A stretch of DNA of 64,000 nt from Comamonadaceae bacterium (GTDB taxonomy: Bacteria > Pseudomonadota > Gammaproteobacteria > Burkholderiales > Burkholderiaceae_C). Positions 11,728-19,247 of this stretch are shown here, piece by piece. The notes under the pieces were generated by a model. The model saw nothing but the letters and a program-made list of their open reading frames with translations. It did not search any database and had not been told where the DNA came from. The stretch covers positions 32,719 to 96,718 of the forward strand of contig CANFXC010000003.1 of assembly GCA_947450765.1 (NCBI GenBank). Reading direction: 5' to 3'. A program made the translations under genes and the position numbers. Numbering within the stretch: the stretch's first letter is position 1; the number at the start of each line of letters is the position of its first letter.

Positions 11728-12636
11728 TCAGCCACGCGGATGGTGTTCCCCGTGGATGGCTTTCAAGCGCTCACGCGCCACATGGGTGTAAATCGTCGTC
11801 GTTGAAATATCGGCATGCCCCAACAGCATTTGCACGGCGCGCAGGTCTGCACCGTGGTTCAGCAAATGGGTGGCAAAAGCATGGCGCAAGGTGTGCGGCG
11901 ACAAGGGCGAATGAATACCGGCGAGCTGAGCGTATTTTTTCACCAGCATCCAGAACATCACGCGGCTCATGCCGCTGCCGCGCGCGGTCACAAACAAATC
12001 ATCGGTTTGCTGTCCGCCCAAAATAGCCGGCCGCGCTTCGGCCAGATAAGCCACGATGCATTCCCGCGCCACTTGGCCAAACGGCACCAGCCGCTCCTTG
12101 CTGCCTTTGCCCATGACGCGCAGCACGCCTTCGTTCATACCGAGGTGAAAGGTTTTCAGGCCGACCAGTTCACTCACCCGCAAACCACTGGCGTACAGCA
12201 GCTCGAGCATGGCTTTGTCGCGCAAGCCCAGCGGCGTGTCATCTGGCGGCGCACTCAAAAGTGCATCGACTTGCGCCTCCGACATGGTTTTGGGAACACG
12301 CAAGGCTTGACGTGCCGATTGCAGCTTGAGTGTAGGGTCTTCGGTCAGCTGATGCTCGCGCACAGCCCAGCGAAAGTAGCGCTTGAACACCGTCAGCCGC
12401 CGGTTCGCTGTGGTCGCTTTGCTGCTGTCGTGTTTGAAGGAAAAATAAGCGTTGAGATCCGTTTCAGTACTCAACGCCAACTGCCCACTCGCACGCTCTT
12501 GCGTCACTAACCACGCGCCATACAGCGACAAATCACGCCGATAAGCTGCCAGCGTGTTGGCCGACAACCCATCTTCAAGCCATAGCGCGTCAATGAAGGC
12601 GTCAATGCGGTGCTGACTGTCAGGGGACAAGCTCAT
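11728..12636 (-). CDS. xerD: site-specific tyrosine recombinase XerD
   Basis: With XerC it resolves chromosome dimers at dif during division. At 302 residues it is normal size. The N-terminal SAM-like core-binding domain (about 1-100) is followed by the catalytic domain with the full tyrosine-recombinase set: R153 (ASGLRVSEL), K177 (MGKGSKER), H248 and R251 (SPHTLRHAFATHLL), H274 (LLGHADIS) and nucleophile Y283 (TIYTHV). The start ATG at 12636 and the end (HGEHHPRG) fit XerD better than XerC. No phage or integron genes are nearby, so this is the housekeeping copy. Confidence 0.94.
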   Translation of the reverse strand: MSLSPDSQHRIDAFIDALWLEDGLSANTLAAYRRDLSLYGAWLVTQERASGQLALSTETDLNAYFSFKHDSSKATTANRRLTVFKRYFRWAVREHQLTEDPTLKLQSARQALRVPKTMSEAQVDALLSAPPDDTPLGLRDKAMLELLYASGLRVSELVGLKTFHLGMNEGVLRVMGKGSKERLVPFGQVARECIVAYLAEARPAILGGQQTDDLFVTARGSGMSRVMFWMLVKKYAQLAGIHSPLSPHTLRHAFATHLLNHGADLRAVQMLLGHADISTTTIYTHVARERLKAIHGEHHPRG

Positions 12637-12703
12637 GGCTCAGCAATCAAAAAATTCAAACACCCCGGTTGGCTGAATTTTAAAGTCCAGCCCCCGGCGT
12701 GCG

Positions 12704-13684
12704 TCAGTCGAGCGTGAGCTTGCTGTCGGTCACGACTTTTTTGTAGACCTCGAACTCAGCCTTGATTTGCGCTGCGAACTGCTCAGGCGTGTTGCCAACG
12801 ATGAGCGAGCCCGTGTCTTCAATGCGCTTGCGCACAGCGGGATCTTCCAGCGCCTTGCGCACACCAGCGTTGACCTTGTCGACCACTTCTTTCGGCAGGG
12901 CTTTAGGGCCCAAGATGCCGTAATAAGCCATGCGGTTCACCGGCTCCAGACCCACTTCTTTGAAGGTCGGTACATCTGGCAAAGCCGGTACACGCTGCGG
13001 CGCGGCGACAACAATCGGGATCAAACGCTTTTGCAAAATGAACGGCAGCGCTGAAGGCAGGTTGTCAAAAATGATCGGTACTTGACCGGCCACGGTATCG
13101 TTCAATGCAGGACCAGCGCCGCGATAAGGAATGTGCGTGACAAAGGTCTTCGTCAAGTTCTTGAACAACTCGGTCTGAAGGTGGCCAATGCCGCCGGTGC
13201 CTGACGATGCATAAGAGTATTTGCCAGGATGCTTCTTCAACTCGGCAATAAACTCTTTGTAGTTGCGGGCCGGAAAGCTCGGGTGCACCGCAATGATGTT
13301 GGGTGTTGCCGCGATGTTGATGATCGGGGTGAAATCCGTCAGCGGGTTGTACGTGATTTTTGTGTTGATGGCTGGATTGGTCGCGGTGGTAGACACCGTC
13401 GCGATACCTAGCAAATAACCATCAGGCGTGGCCCGAACAGTTTCCATAGCGCCGACGATGCCGCCGCCACCCGCTTTGTTTTCGACGATCACGGTCTGAC
13501 CCAAGGCCTTGGCCAGCGGTTCAGAGATCACGCGGGCAACGATGTCAGTGGTACCGCCAGGCGCAAACGGCACCTGCAACCTGATGACCTTGTTCGGGTA
13601 GTTTTGTGCGATGGCCGAACCGGATACGCTGGCCAAAGCCAGAGCAGTCACAGAGGCGATATGGAGTACATGACGACGTTGCAT
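12704..13684 (-). CDS. Bug/TctC-type tripartite tricarboxylate transporter substrate-binding protein
   Basis: Periplasmic solute-binding protein of the very large Bug family of Burkholderiales; ligands in the family include carboxylates and related small acids. At 326 residues it is normal size. A signal peptide (residues 1-26, ending SGSAIA before QNYPNK) is followed by the family core: VPFAPGGTTDIVAR, NKAGGGGIVG, TTATNPAIN, HIPYRGAGPALND and LPDVPTFKEVG. A good AGGGA ribosome-binding site precedes ATG 13684. No tctA/tctB membrane genes lie beside it, so it is an orphan, as most Bug proteins are. Ligand not predictable. Confidence 0.92.
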   Translation of the reverse strand: MQRRHVLHIASVTALALASVSGSAIAQNYPNKVIRLQVPFAPGGTTDIVARVISEPLAKALGQTVIVENKAGGGGIVGAMETVRATPDGYLLGIATVSTTATNPAINTKITYNPLTDFTPIINIAATPNIIAVHPSFPARNYKEFIAELKKHPGKYSYASSGTGGIGHLQTELFKNLTKTFVTHIPYRGAGPALNDTVAGQVPIIFDNLPSALPFILQKRLIPIVVAAPQRVPALPDVPTFKEVGLEPVNRMAYYGILGPKALPKEVVDKVNAGVRKALEDPAVRKRIEDTGSLIVGNTPEQFAAQIKAEFEVYKKVVTDSKLTLD

Positions 13685-13795
13685 AAAGAGTCCCTTTCAA
13701 AAAACAACAGCGCTCATGTTAAACGCAAGTAAAGCCAGCACTTTATCGAGTGACATAGAAGGGCTTACTCGCAGCGGGGCGGTTATTCTTGAGTT

Positions 13796-14701
13796 GTGAA
13801 TTACGCCCAACTTTTATTCCCTGATTTTTCCTTGATCCTTTGCGGTTATTTGGTATGCCGCTACACGGCGCTGAACCGTACCGTTTGGGAGCAAGTCGAA
13901 AACTTAGTTTATTTCTTTCTTTTCCCGGTTCTGTTGTTTCAGTCGATCGTCAAAAGCCCGCTTGATTTCGTCGCCACATCCAGTTTCATCGTTGCCGGAC
14001 TGACGATGGGGCTGCTGGGCATCGCGATGGCTTACAGCTTGCCGCATTGGCCGTGGCTTGGCCGGCTAATTGACCCGCGTGAACATGCTGGTAGCGCTCA
14101 GGTCGCTTTTCGTTTCAACTCATTCATTGGCTTGGCCATCGCTGAACGGTTGGCAGGCGCAGAAGGTCTGCTGCTGATCGCCGTGTTGATTGGGGTCTGC
14201 GTACCGCTGTTCAATGTGGCGGCCGTCTGGCCCATGACGCGGCACGCCAAACGCGGTTTTGTGCGTGAGTTGGTGCGCAATCCACTGATCATCGCCACCG
14301 CCAGCGGCCTGGTGGCCAACCTGCTCGGCGTTCACATCCCAACGTGGATTGAACCCACCACCAGCCGCATCGGCGCTGCGTCGCTGGCGCTTGGTCTGAT
14401 GGCCGCTGGTGCGGGCATGCAGTTCAGTTCACTGGCGCGGGGAAAAACGCTGGGCCTGTCGGTGCTGCTGATCAAACACCTGCTGCTGCCGATGGTCGCT
14501 TTCGGGCTGTCGCGTCTGTTTGGTTTGTCTGCCGTTCAAAGCACTGTGTTGCTGGCATTTTCGGCCTTGCCAACGGCCTCTAGCGCTTATGTGCTGGCCG
14601 CGCGCATGGGCTACAACGGCGCGTACGTGGCCGGGCTGGTGACCTTGTCGACCGTGCTGGGCATGCTCAGCCTGCCGTTTGCCTTGGCTGTGCTGCGCTG
14701 A
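13796..14701 (+). CDS. AEC (auxin efflux carrier) family transporter
   Basis: Integral inner-membrane permease of the AEC family (about ten helices, 301 residues), whose bacterial members carry malate, malonate or similar organic acids. Hydrophobic segments alternate throughout; AEC hallmarks are RFNSFIGLAIAERL in the first half and LPTASSAYVLAARMG near the end. The start is GTG at 13796; no in-frame ATG gives the complete first helix. The gene is divergent from the Bug-type binding protein, so both could concern organic acids, but that is inference. The 3' end overlaps convergent queG by 35 bases. Confidence 0.87.
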   Translation: MNYAQLLFPDFSLILCGYLVCRYTALNRTVWEQVENLVYFFLFPVLLFQSIVKSPLDFVATSSFIVAGLTMGLLGIAMAYSLPHWPWLGRLIDPREHAGSAQVAFRFNSFIGLAIAERLAGAEGLLLIAVLIGVCVPLFNVAAVWPMTRHAKRGFVRELVRNPLIIATASGLVANLLGVHIPTWIEPTTSRIGAASLALGLMAAGAGMQFSSLARGKTLGLSVLLIKHLLLPMVAFGLSRLFGLSAVQSTVLLAFSALPTASSAYVLAARMGYNGAYVAGLVTLSTVLGMLSLPFALAVLR

Positions 14702-15797
14702 CGTCAGCCTGCTGCAGCGCCCACTGCACATGCTCCTGCACGACCGCTGAGGGGTGCTGGCTTTGCGCCAGCAGCGCGGCTTGCAGCGCACCTGCATCAG
14801 CACCACCTTCTTTGGCAGCTCTCAGCGCGTTGCCCATCGCCACCGCCAGATTACGCAACCAGCGCTCATGGCCAATCCGACGAATGGCACTGCCTTCGGT
14901 GAAGCGCAAAAATTCTGCTTCGCTCCAGCCGAACAAAGTTTGCAACTGCTGACCACTCAGGCCGACGCGTTCGTCAAAATCAGGCAGCGCACTGCGCTGG
15001 GCAAACTTGTTCCACGGGCACACCAGTTGGCAGTCGTCACAGCCATAAATGCGGTTGCCGATCAAGGCGCGCAGTTCCAGCGGAATCGATCCCGCATGCT
15101 CAATCGTCAGGTAAGAAATGCAGCGTCGTGCGTCCAGCCGATGCGGCGCCACGATGGCCTGCGTCGGACAAATATCGATGCAGGCGTTGCAACTGCCGCA
15201 ATGCGCCGTCACAGGCTCACTGGCCGGCAGCGCCAAGTCGACATAGATCTCGCCTAGGAAAAACATGGACCCGGCTTCGCGATGAAGTAACAGGGTGTGC
15301 TTACCGCGCCAGCCTTGGCCGCTGCGCGCGGCCAGTTCGGCCTCCAGCACCGGGGCCGAGTCAGTGAAGGCCCGATGACCCAGCTGCCCCACGTGTTCAG
15401 CGATGCGTTCACCGAGTTTTTGCAGGCGTGCGCGCATCACTTTGTGGTAGTCCCGCCCTCTGGCATAGACCGAAATCACGGCTTCGCCCGGGCGTTCGAG
15501 TCGGGCCAGTTCACGCGCTTGCCAGTCAGCTGAATCGACAGCATCCGTCCTCGGCAAATAGTCCATGCGCGCCGTGATCACACTCACCGTGCCGGGAATC
15601 AACTCCGCCGGTCGCGCCCTTTTTAAACCGTGCGCGGCCATGTAATGCATGTCCCCATGAAATCCGGCCGCCAGCCAAGCTGATAATCCAACTTCGGCAG
15701 TCGACAAGTCAACCCCTGCCACGCCAATTTGCGAGAATCCAAGCTCGCGCGCCCACATTTGAATTTGAGAAACGAATTGATGGCTATTGAGGTTCAC
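14667..15797 (-). CDS. queG: epoxyqueuosine reductase
   Basis: Cobalamin- and iron-sulphur-dependent enzyme reducing epoxyqueuosine to queuosine in the anticodons of certain tRNAs. 376 residues, normal size. Conserved regions include ARELGFSQIGVAGVDL, YARGRDYH, TDSAPVLEAELA and GWRGKHTLLL, then two 4Fe-4S motifs, CGSCNACIDICP and CDDCQLVCPWN, then a HEAT-like tail. The start is probably GTG at 15797, which overlaps the divergent tsaE start by 18 bases; ATG at 15758 would avoid the overlap but shorten the N-terminus. The 3' end overlaps the AEC gene. Confidence 0.94.
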   Translation of the reverse strand: MNLNSHQFVSQIQMWARELGFSQIGVAGVDLSTAEVGLSAWLAAGFHGDMHYMAAHGLKRARPAELIPGTVSVITARMDYLPRTDAVDSADWQARELARLERPGEAVISVYARGRDYHKVMRARLQKLGERIAEHVGQLGHRAFTDSAPVLEAELAARSGQGWRGKHTLLLHREAGSMFFLGEIYVDLALPASEPVTAHCGSCNACIDICPTQAIVAPHRLDARRCISYLTIEHAGSIPLELRALIGNRIYGCDDCQLVCPWNKFAQRSALPDFDERVGLSGQQLQTLFGWSEAEFLRFTEGSAIRRIGHERWLRNLAVAMGNALRAAKEGGADAGALQAALLAQSQHPSAVVQEHVQWALQQADVSAAQPRQTAG

Positions 15798-16286
15798 CCC
15801 GCTATTGTAAAAAATCTGCTCTGGTCTAGCGAAGACGACACGCGGGCGTTTGCTGAAGCACTGGCCCTACAAGTTCAAAGCTCCGGGCCTGAACTGAATG
15901 CGTCGATTCAACTGCGCGGAGATCTCGGCGCTGGCAAAACCACCTTGGTGCGTTATCTGCTCAAAGCACTCGGCGTAGAAGGCCGTATTAAAAGCCCGAC
16001 CTATGCCGTGGTCGAGCCCTACACCGTCAGCAGCCCCAACGCCGACGCCATCAACATCTGGCACTTTGATTTTTACCGTTTCAATGACCCCGACGAATGG
16101 GAAGAAGCCGGCTTTCGCGAGATCTTTGCCAGCCCCGGCCTGAAGCTCGTTGAGTGGCCCGAAAAAGCCGGCCAGCATTTGCCCGCCGCCGATTTGCTAC
16201 TGGCCCTTGAACTGACCGACGCCGATGAACGCCGTGTCACCGTACAAGCCCTCACTCAGGCTGGCACCAGACTGCTCAACGCATGA
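15780..16286 (+). CDS. tsaE: tRNA threonylcarbamoyladenosine biosynthesis ATPase TsaE
   Basis: ATPase partner of TsaB and TsaD in forming threonylcarbamoyl-adenosine at position 37 of ANN-decoding tRNAs. 168 residues. The Walker A loop is GDLGAGKTTLVR, followed by IKSPTYAVVEPY, WHFDFYRFNDPDEWEEAGF and LKLVEWPEKAG, all family markers. ATG 15780 gives the expected N-terminus; an upstream in-frame start at 15729 would run deep into divergent queG. The stop overlaps the amiC start by four bases, the usual tsaE-amiC coupling in proteobacteria. Confidence 0.95.
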   Translation: MAIEVHPAIVKNLLWSSEDDTRAFAEALALQVQSSGPELNASIQLRGDLGAGKTTLVRYLLKALGVEGRIKSPTYAVVEPYTVSSPNADAINIWHFDFYRFNDPDEWEEAGFREIFASPGLKLVEWPEKAGQHLPAADLLLALELTDADERRVTVQALTQAGTRLLNA

Positions 16287-17590
16287 AGCAAGGGCTGCCA
16301 CCCAACCGCCGCGACATCCTGCAGTTTGGCAGTTTGGTGTTGCTGCTGGGCGTGCAACAGATCGCCCGTGGCGCGGACATTGTGGCGGTGCGCATGTGGC
16401 CGTCCAAAGACTACACGCGCGTCACCATCGAGTCAGACCGCGAAATCAAGGCGCGGCAGTTTTTACTGGCAGACCCACCCCGCGTGGCCATTGACATTGA
16501 GGGCATTCAGCTGCTACCAGCCCTGCGCGAACTGATCGCCAAGGTCAGGCCCGAAGACCCCAACGTCGCGGGCATTCGCGTTGGACAAAACGCGCCTGGC
16601 GTGGTGCGCTTGGTGATCGACCTCAAGCAAGCGGTCAAACCGCAGGTTTTCACCTTGGCACCGGTCGAACCTTATCAACACCGTCTGGTGTTTGACCTGT
16701 ATCCTCAAAAAATACTGGACCCGATGGAATCGCTGATTGCTGACCAGCTGAAGGACACACAAGCCGCGGAGGCAAAGGTGGCGTTGGCAGACCCCTTGGG
16801 TGACCTGATCGCCGGTCATAGCCACCGCCCCGAGCCGCCCAAAAACAGCCCTACGCCGCCTGCCAGCAAAGACAAAACCGACCGGCTCGTCATCGTCGCG
16901 CTCGACCCTGGCCACGGCGGCGAAGACCCAGGCGCCGTCGGACCCGGCGGTACGCTTGAAAAAGACGTGGTGCTGCAAATCGCCTTGCAGTTGCAAGACC
17001 GCATCAACAAGCAACCGAACATGCGGGCGTACATGACGCGCGATGCTGACTTTTTTGTACCCCTCAATGTGCGCGTGCAAAAAGCCAGGCGCGTCCAGGC
17101 TGATCTGTTCATCAGCATTCATGCCGATGCGTTTTTCACGGCTCGCCCGCAAGGCGCCAGCGTCTTTGTGCTGAGCGACCGCGGCGCCTCCAGCAGTTCG
17201 GCGCGCTGGCTCGCCAACAAAGAAAATTCGGCAGACATGGTCGGCGGCATCAACATCAATGCCAAAGATGCACATGTGCTGAAAGCCATGCTCGACATGA
17301 GTACCACCGCGCAGATCAACGACAGCCTCAAGCTTGGCGGTGCCATGCTTGGCGAGATGGGCAACGTCGGCAAGCTGCACAAACCGCGGGTCGAACAAGC
17401 CAGCTTTGCGGTGCTCAAAGCACCTGATATTCCGAGCGTGCTGGTCGAAACCGCCTTCATCAGCAACCCTGATGAAGAGGCTCGTTTGCGTAACCCCGCG
17501 TACCAGGCGCAGCTGTCCGACGCTCTGATGCGCGGCATCTTGCGCTACTTCGCCAAGAACCCGCCGCTGGCCCGTAACCGGGCGCTGTAG
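16283..17590 (+). CDS. amiC: N-acetylmuramoyl-L-alanine amidase (AmiC type, Tat-exported)
   Basis: Periplasmic zinc hydrolase that cleaves septal peptidoglycan between muramic acid and the peptide stem to separate daughter cells. 435 residues. The N-terminus has a Tat-like twin arginine (R9-R10 in PNRRDILQFG) before a hydrophobic segment. An AMIN domain follows (about 40-140), then a Pro-rich linker and the Amidase_3 domain with ALDPGHGGEDPGA, the IHADAF histidine and the VETAFISNP glutamate. The regulatory helix region (NKENSADMVGG) seems present, implying activation by an EnvC/NlpD-type factor. Translation is coupled to tsaE. Confidence 0.95.
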   Translation: MKQGLPPNRRDILQFGSLVLLLGVQQIARGADIVAVRMWPSKDYTRVTIESDREIKARQFLLADPPRVAIDIEGIQLLPALRELIAKVRPEDPNVAGIRVGQNAPGVVRLVIDLKQAVKPQVFTLAPVEPYQHRLVFDLYPQKILDPMESLIADQLKDTQAAEAKVALADPLGDLIAGHSHRPEPPKNSPTPPASKDKTDRLVIVALDPGHGGEDPGAVGPGGTLEKDVVLQIALQLQDRINKQPNMRAYMTRDADFFVPLNVRVQKARRVQADLFISIHADAFFTARPQGASVFVLSDRGASSSSARWLANKENSADMVGGININAKDAHVLKAMLDMSTTAQINDSLKLGGAMLGEMGNVGKLHKPRVEQASFAVLKAPDIPSVLVETAFISNPDEEARLRNPAYQAQLSDALMRGILRYFAKNPPLARNRAL

Positions 17591-17628
17591 GGGCGCGCTG
17601 CGTCTGACGCGGATCAAGCGCGCCGACC

Positions 17629-17805
17629 ATGACAGCCAAAGAGCTGGGCGCTCAATACCTGACTCTGGCCCTGGCCCTGGCCCTGGCCCTGGCCCTGGCC
17701 CTGGCCCTGGCTCGGTATTGCGTCACTGACAACTTTATGACTCTCGACATCACATCAGAGATCTGCATCAAAAAAATTCCCGAACCTGTGACATTCCGCC
17801 ATTGA
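17629..17805 (+). CDS. doubtful 58-residue reading frame with Leu-Ala repeats
   Basis: Open frame from ATG 17629 to TGA 17803-17805. It reads MTAKELGAQYLT, then eight Leu-Ala pairs encoded by the hexanucleotide tract, then a mixed tail ending in PEPVTFRH. No convincing ribosome-binding site (GGAT at distance) and no known family. The Leu-Ala run would form a hydrophobic helix. Change in tract length by whole hexamers would keep the frame. It may be chance. Confidence 0.2.
   Translation: MTAKELGAQYLTLALALALALALALALARYCVTDNFMTLDITSEICIKKIPEPVTFRH
17665..17712. repeat. hexanucleotide tandem repeat (CTGGCC)n
   Basis: Seven perfect CTGGCC copies followed by one imperfect copy (CTGGCT), just downstream of amiC. 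Such tracts are prone to slipped-strand length change. Here it lies in an otherwise noncoding region or in the doubtful small frame at 17629. Confidence 0.95.
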
Positions 17806-17820
17806 ACTATTTAAATAGTT
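17805..17820. promoter_or_regulatory. perfect 16-base palindrome
   Basis: AACTATTTAAATAGTT is fully self-complementary and sits at the border between GC-rich and AT-rich DNA. It could be a dimeric regulator site. It is a poor intrinsic terminator because the stem is only A/T-rich and has no loop. Confidence 0.4.
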
Positions 17821-17869
17821 AATTTTTAACGCAATGTACTTTTTTATAATCATAAAAAATTACAAGTTT

Positions 17870-18115
17870 TTACAAATATAACAAATCAATGTATTCAAAG
17901 GATCTCAGAAAATTCCTAGTCACTTATCAAATTTTTCTCAAAAAAATGGGGGGTCAAAACAATACGATCAAACCAACACACAAACAAAGTTACTCAATTT
18001 TTAAGTAATTACGCTCTGTTTGTTTGGTGGAGCACAGTTGCTCCGTGTTGATTCAAAGGTCACCCTCATGATCAGTCGACTTCAGACATTGAAAACTTTT
18101 GGGTTGACTGCTGAG
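17870..18115 (+). repeat. decayed duplicate of the DUF4402 gene control region (copy A)
   Basis: Aligns by eye with 23703-23968. Shared blocks, in the same order: TATAACAAA (17877; 23711), TCTCAGAAAATTCCTAGTCA against TCTAAGAAACTTCTTAATCA, the AAGTAATTA/TTAGTAATTA block, GGTGGAGCAC against GGTGGCGCAC, TTGATTCAAAGGTCAC against TTGATTAGAAGGTCAC, then the first codons TTCAGACATTG and TTTTTGGGTT. The hairpin GGAGCA/TGCTCC with loop CAGT lies in this copy. The homology stops a few codons into the coding part, after which the lipoprotein gene follows. Confidence 0.8.
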
Positions 18116-18133
18116 ATCTGCTTTGGACTTTAA
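18068..18133 (+). pseudogene. 21-codon remnant of a DUF4402 gene start, or leader peptide
   Basis: ATG 18068 follows an AAAGG ribosome-binding site and encodes MISRLQTLKTFGLTAEICFG, one more residue and a stop. Its first half mirrors the signal peptide of the DUF4402 subunit (MNNRFQTLKFLGLLLTVGLV), including the shared QTLK and FGL/LGL. The frame ends 25 bases before the lipoprotein ATG. It is either a truncated copy that came with the duplicated promoter or a leader peptide kept for translational coupling. Confidence 0.55.
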
Positions 18134-18158
18134 ATTGTTACCGAACAAAGGAAATACC

Positions 18159-19238
18159 ATGACCCCGACCCGCTTTGCATTGAGCCACATCTCCACTGCC
18201 GCCCTGATTCTGGCCAGCGTCGCGCTGAGCGGATGCTCCTCCAACGGCACGCTTGCCGTGCAGGATCCACTGGGACCCACAGCATCTGCGTTAGGTCAGA
18301 TCGCCACAAACACAGGCGCAAAGACAAGCAGTGTCGGAGGGGTCTTTCAGGCTGTGGGCTCATCTGTCGCCACCACAGAGATGGCCGGCATCGACCCAGG
18401 CGTCATGACAGGTCTCGGTGGCGCCGTGCAACAAGTTGGCAACGCGGTTGACGTCTTTGGCAGCGGCACCGGCAAAAGCTTTGGACAAACTGGCAATCAA
18501 GACGCCGATATCTTGGCCATTAAACTGGAAAATACCCCACTTATCGTGACAGAAGTTGGCGGTGCGGTTTCAAGTGTTGGCGACGCTGTTGCCGCCATTG
18601 ACAACGGCCAACTGACCGTTTTGAGCCCTGTGACCGACCCCGCAGGTCTGCTCCTGAATCAAACCGGCGCAGCCATCGCCAGCCTGAGTGGCAACATGAG
18701 CGACGCCATGGCCATCCCCGTGGTGCAACAAGTCACACGCGCCGGCAGCACCATGATTCACATGATCGCGGTCGACGCTGAAGCGACCACCCAATACCTG
18801 GGCACCTCGACCGGTCTTGGCGTGCCTGTCAATGACCTGCTGGTTGGCACTGGTTTGACAGTGAAACAGTTGGGCAGTGACATCTCCACAACCTTCACCG
18901 CCTCGCCGGTGCTGGCGAGTACCGGTGCGGTGGTCAGCTCAGCCGGTACCTTGGTGGCCAGCGTGGGCGGACTGGTCGTGTCCCCAACAACCACGAGCAA
19001 CACCACGCCATCGACCTTTGGCAACGTGATCGCTAGCTTGAGCAGCGGCCCCGCATCTGGCTCAACACCGAGCACTATCGGCGGCGTGCTGACAACAGTG
19101 ACCACGCCAACGACTGTCAGCAGTGTGTTTGAAAACTTGAGCAGCGGCCCCACATCTGGCGCGACACCGAGCACTATCGGCGGTGCACTGACCTCAGTGA
19201 CCACCCCCCTCTCCGGTGTGCTAAGCAGCCTGCGATAA
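18159..19238 (+). CDS. repeat-rich surface lipoprotein, probable partner of the downstream TpsB transporter
   Basis: 359 residues, not a family I can name firmly; similar Gly/Val/Ser/Thr-rich proteins are often labelled collagen-like in Burkholderiales. The N-terminus is a lipoprotein signal (lipobox VALSGCSS), so the mature protein starts at a lipidated cysteine. The body has degenerate repeats of the type VGGAVxxVGxAV and LGTxTGLG, suggesting a beta-helix or long fibre. The C-terminus has about three repeats built on TPSTIGG and LSSGPTSG. ATG 18159 has an AAGGA site eight bases upstream. It is followed after nine bases by a TpsB transporter, which suggests secretion to the cell surface; no typical TPS domain is visible. 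Confidence 0.72.
   Translation: MTPTRFALSHISTAALILASVALSGCSSNGTLAVQDPLGPTASALGQIATNTGAKTSSVGGVFQAVGSSVATTEMAGIDPGVMTGLGGAVQQVGNAVDVFGSGTGKSFGQTGNQDADILAIKLENTPLIVTEVGGAVSSVGDAVAAIDNGQLTVLSPVTDPAGLLLNQTGAAIASLSGNMSDAMAIPVVQQVTRAGSTMIHMIAVDAEATTQYLGTSTGLGVPVNDLLVGTGLTVKQLGSDISTTFTASPVLASTGAVVSSAGTLVASVGGLVVSPTTTSNTTPSTFGNVIASLSSGPASGSTPSTIGGVLTTVTTPTTVSSVFENLSSGPTSGATPSTIGGALTSVTTPLSGVLSSLR
19038..19192 (+). repeat. in-frame 99-base tandem repeat in the lipoprotein C-terminus
   Basis: The block starting TTGAGCAGCGGCCCCGCATC at 19038 recurs at 19137 as TTGAGCAGCGGCCCCACATC, period 99 bases (33 codons), with few mismatches over roughly 56 bases. The encoded unit is LSSGP(A/T)SG(S/A)TPSTIGG. High nucleotide identity suggests recent duplication and possible length variation between strains. 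Confidence 0.85.
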
Positions 19239-19247
19239 GCACCCACA

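Larger units (their letters stand above)
17591..18158. other. long AT-rich intergenic control region before the surface island
   Basis: This 568-base stretch between amiC and the lipoprotein gene holds, in order: a (CTGGCC)n tract inside a possible 58-codon reading frame, a perfect 16-base palindrome at 17805-17820, an AT-rich segment homologous to the control region at 23703-23968, and a 21-codon remnant frame. Base composition changes sharply from GC-rich to AT-rich near 17805, as expected for an accessory promoter region. Confidence 0.8.

Noticed and set aside
11728..12636. Phage or integron integrase
   Set aside because: The size, catalytic residues and lack of phage neighbours fit housekeeping XerD.
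12665..12697. Imperfect hairpin downstream of the Bug-type gene as a terminator
   Set aside because: The stem has a bulge and the T-run begins about ten bases beyond it, so support is too weak.
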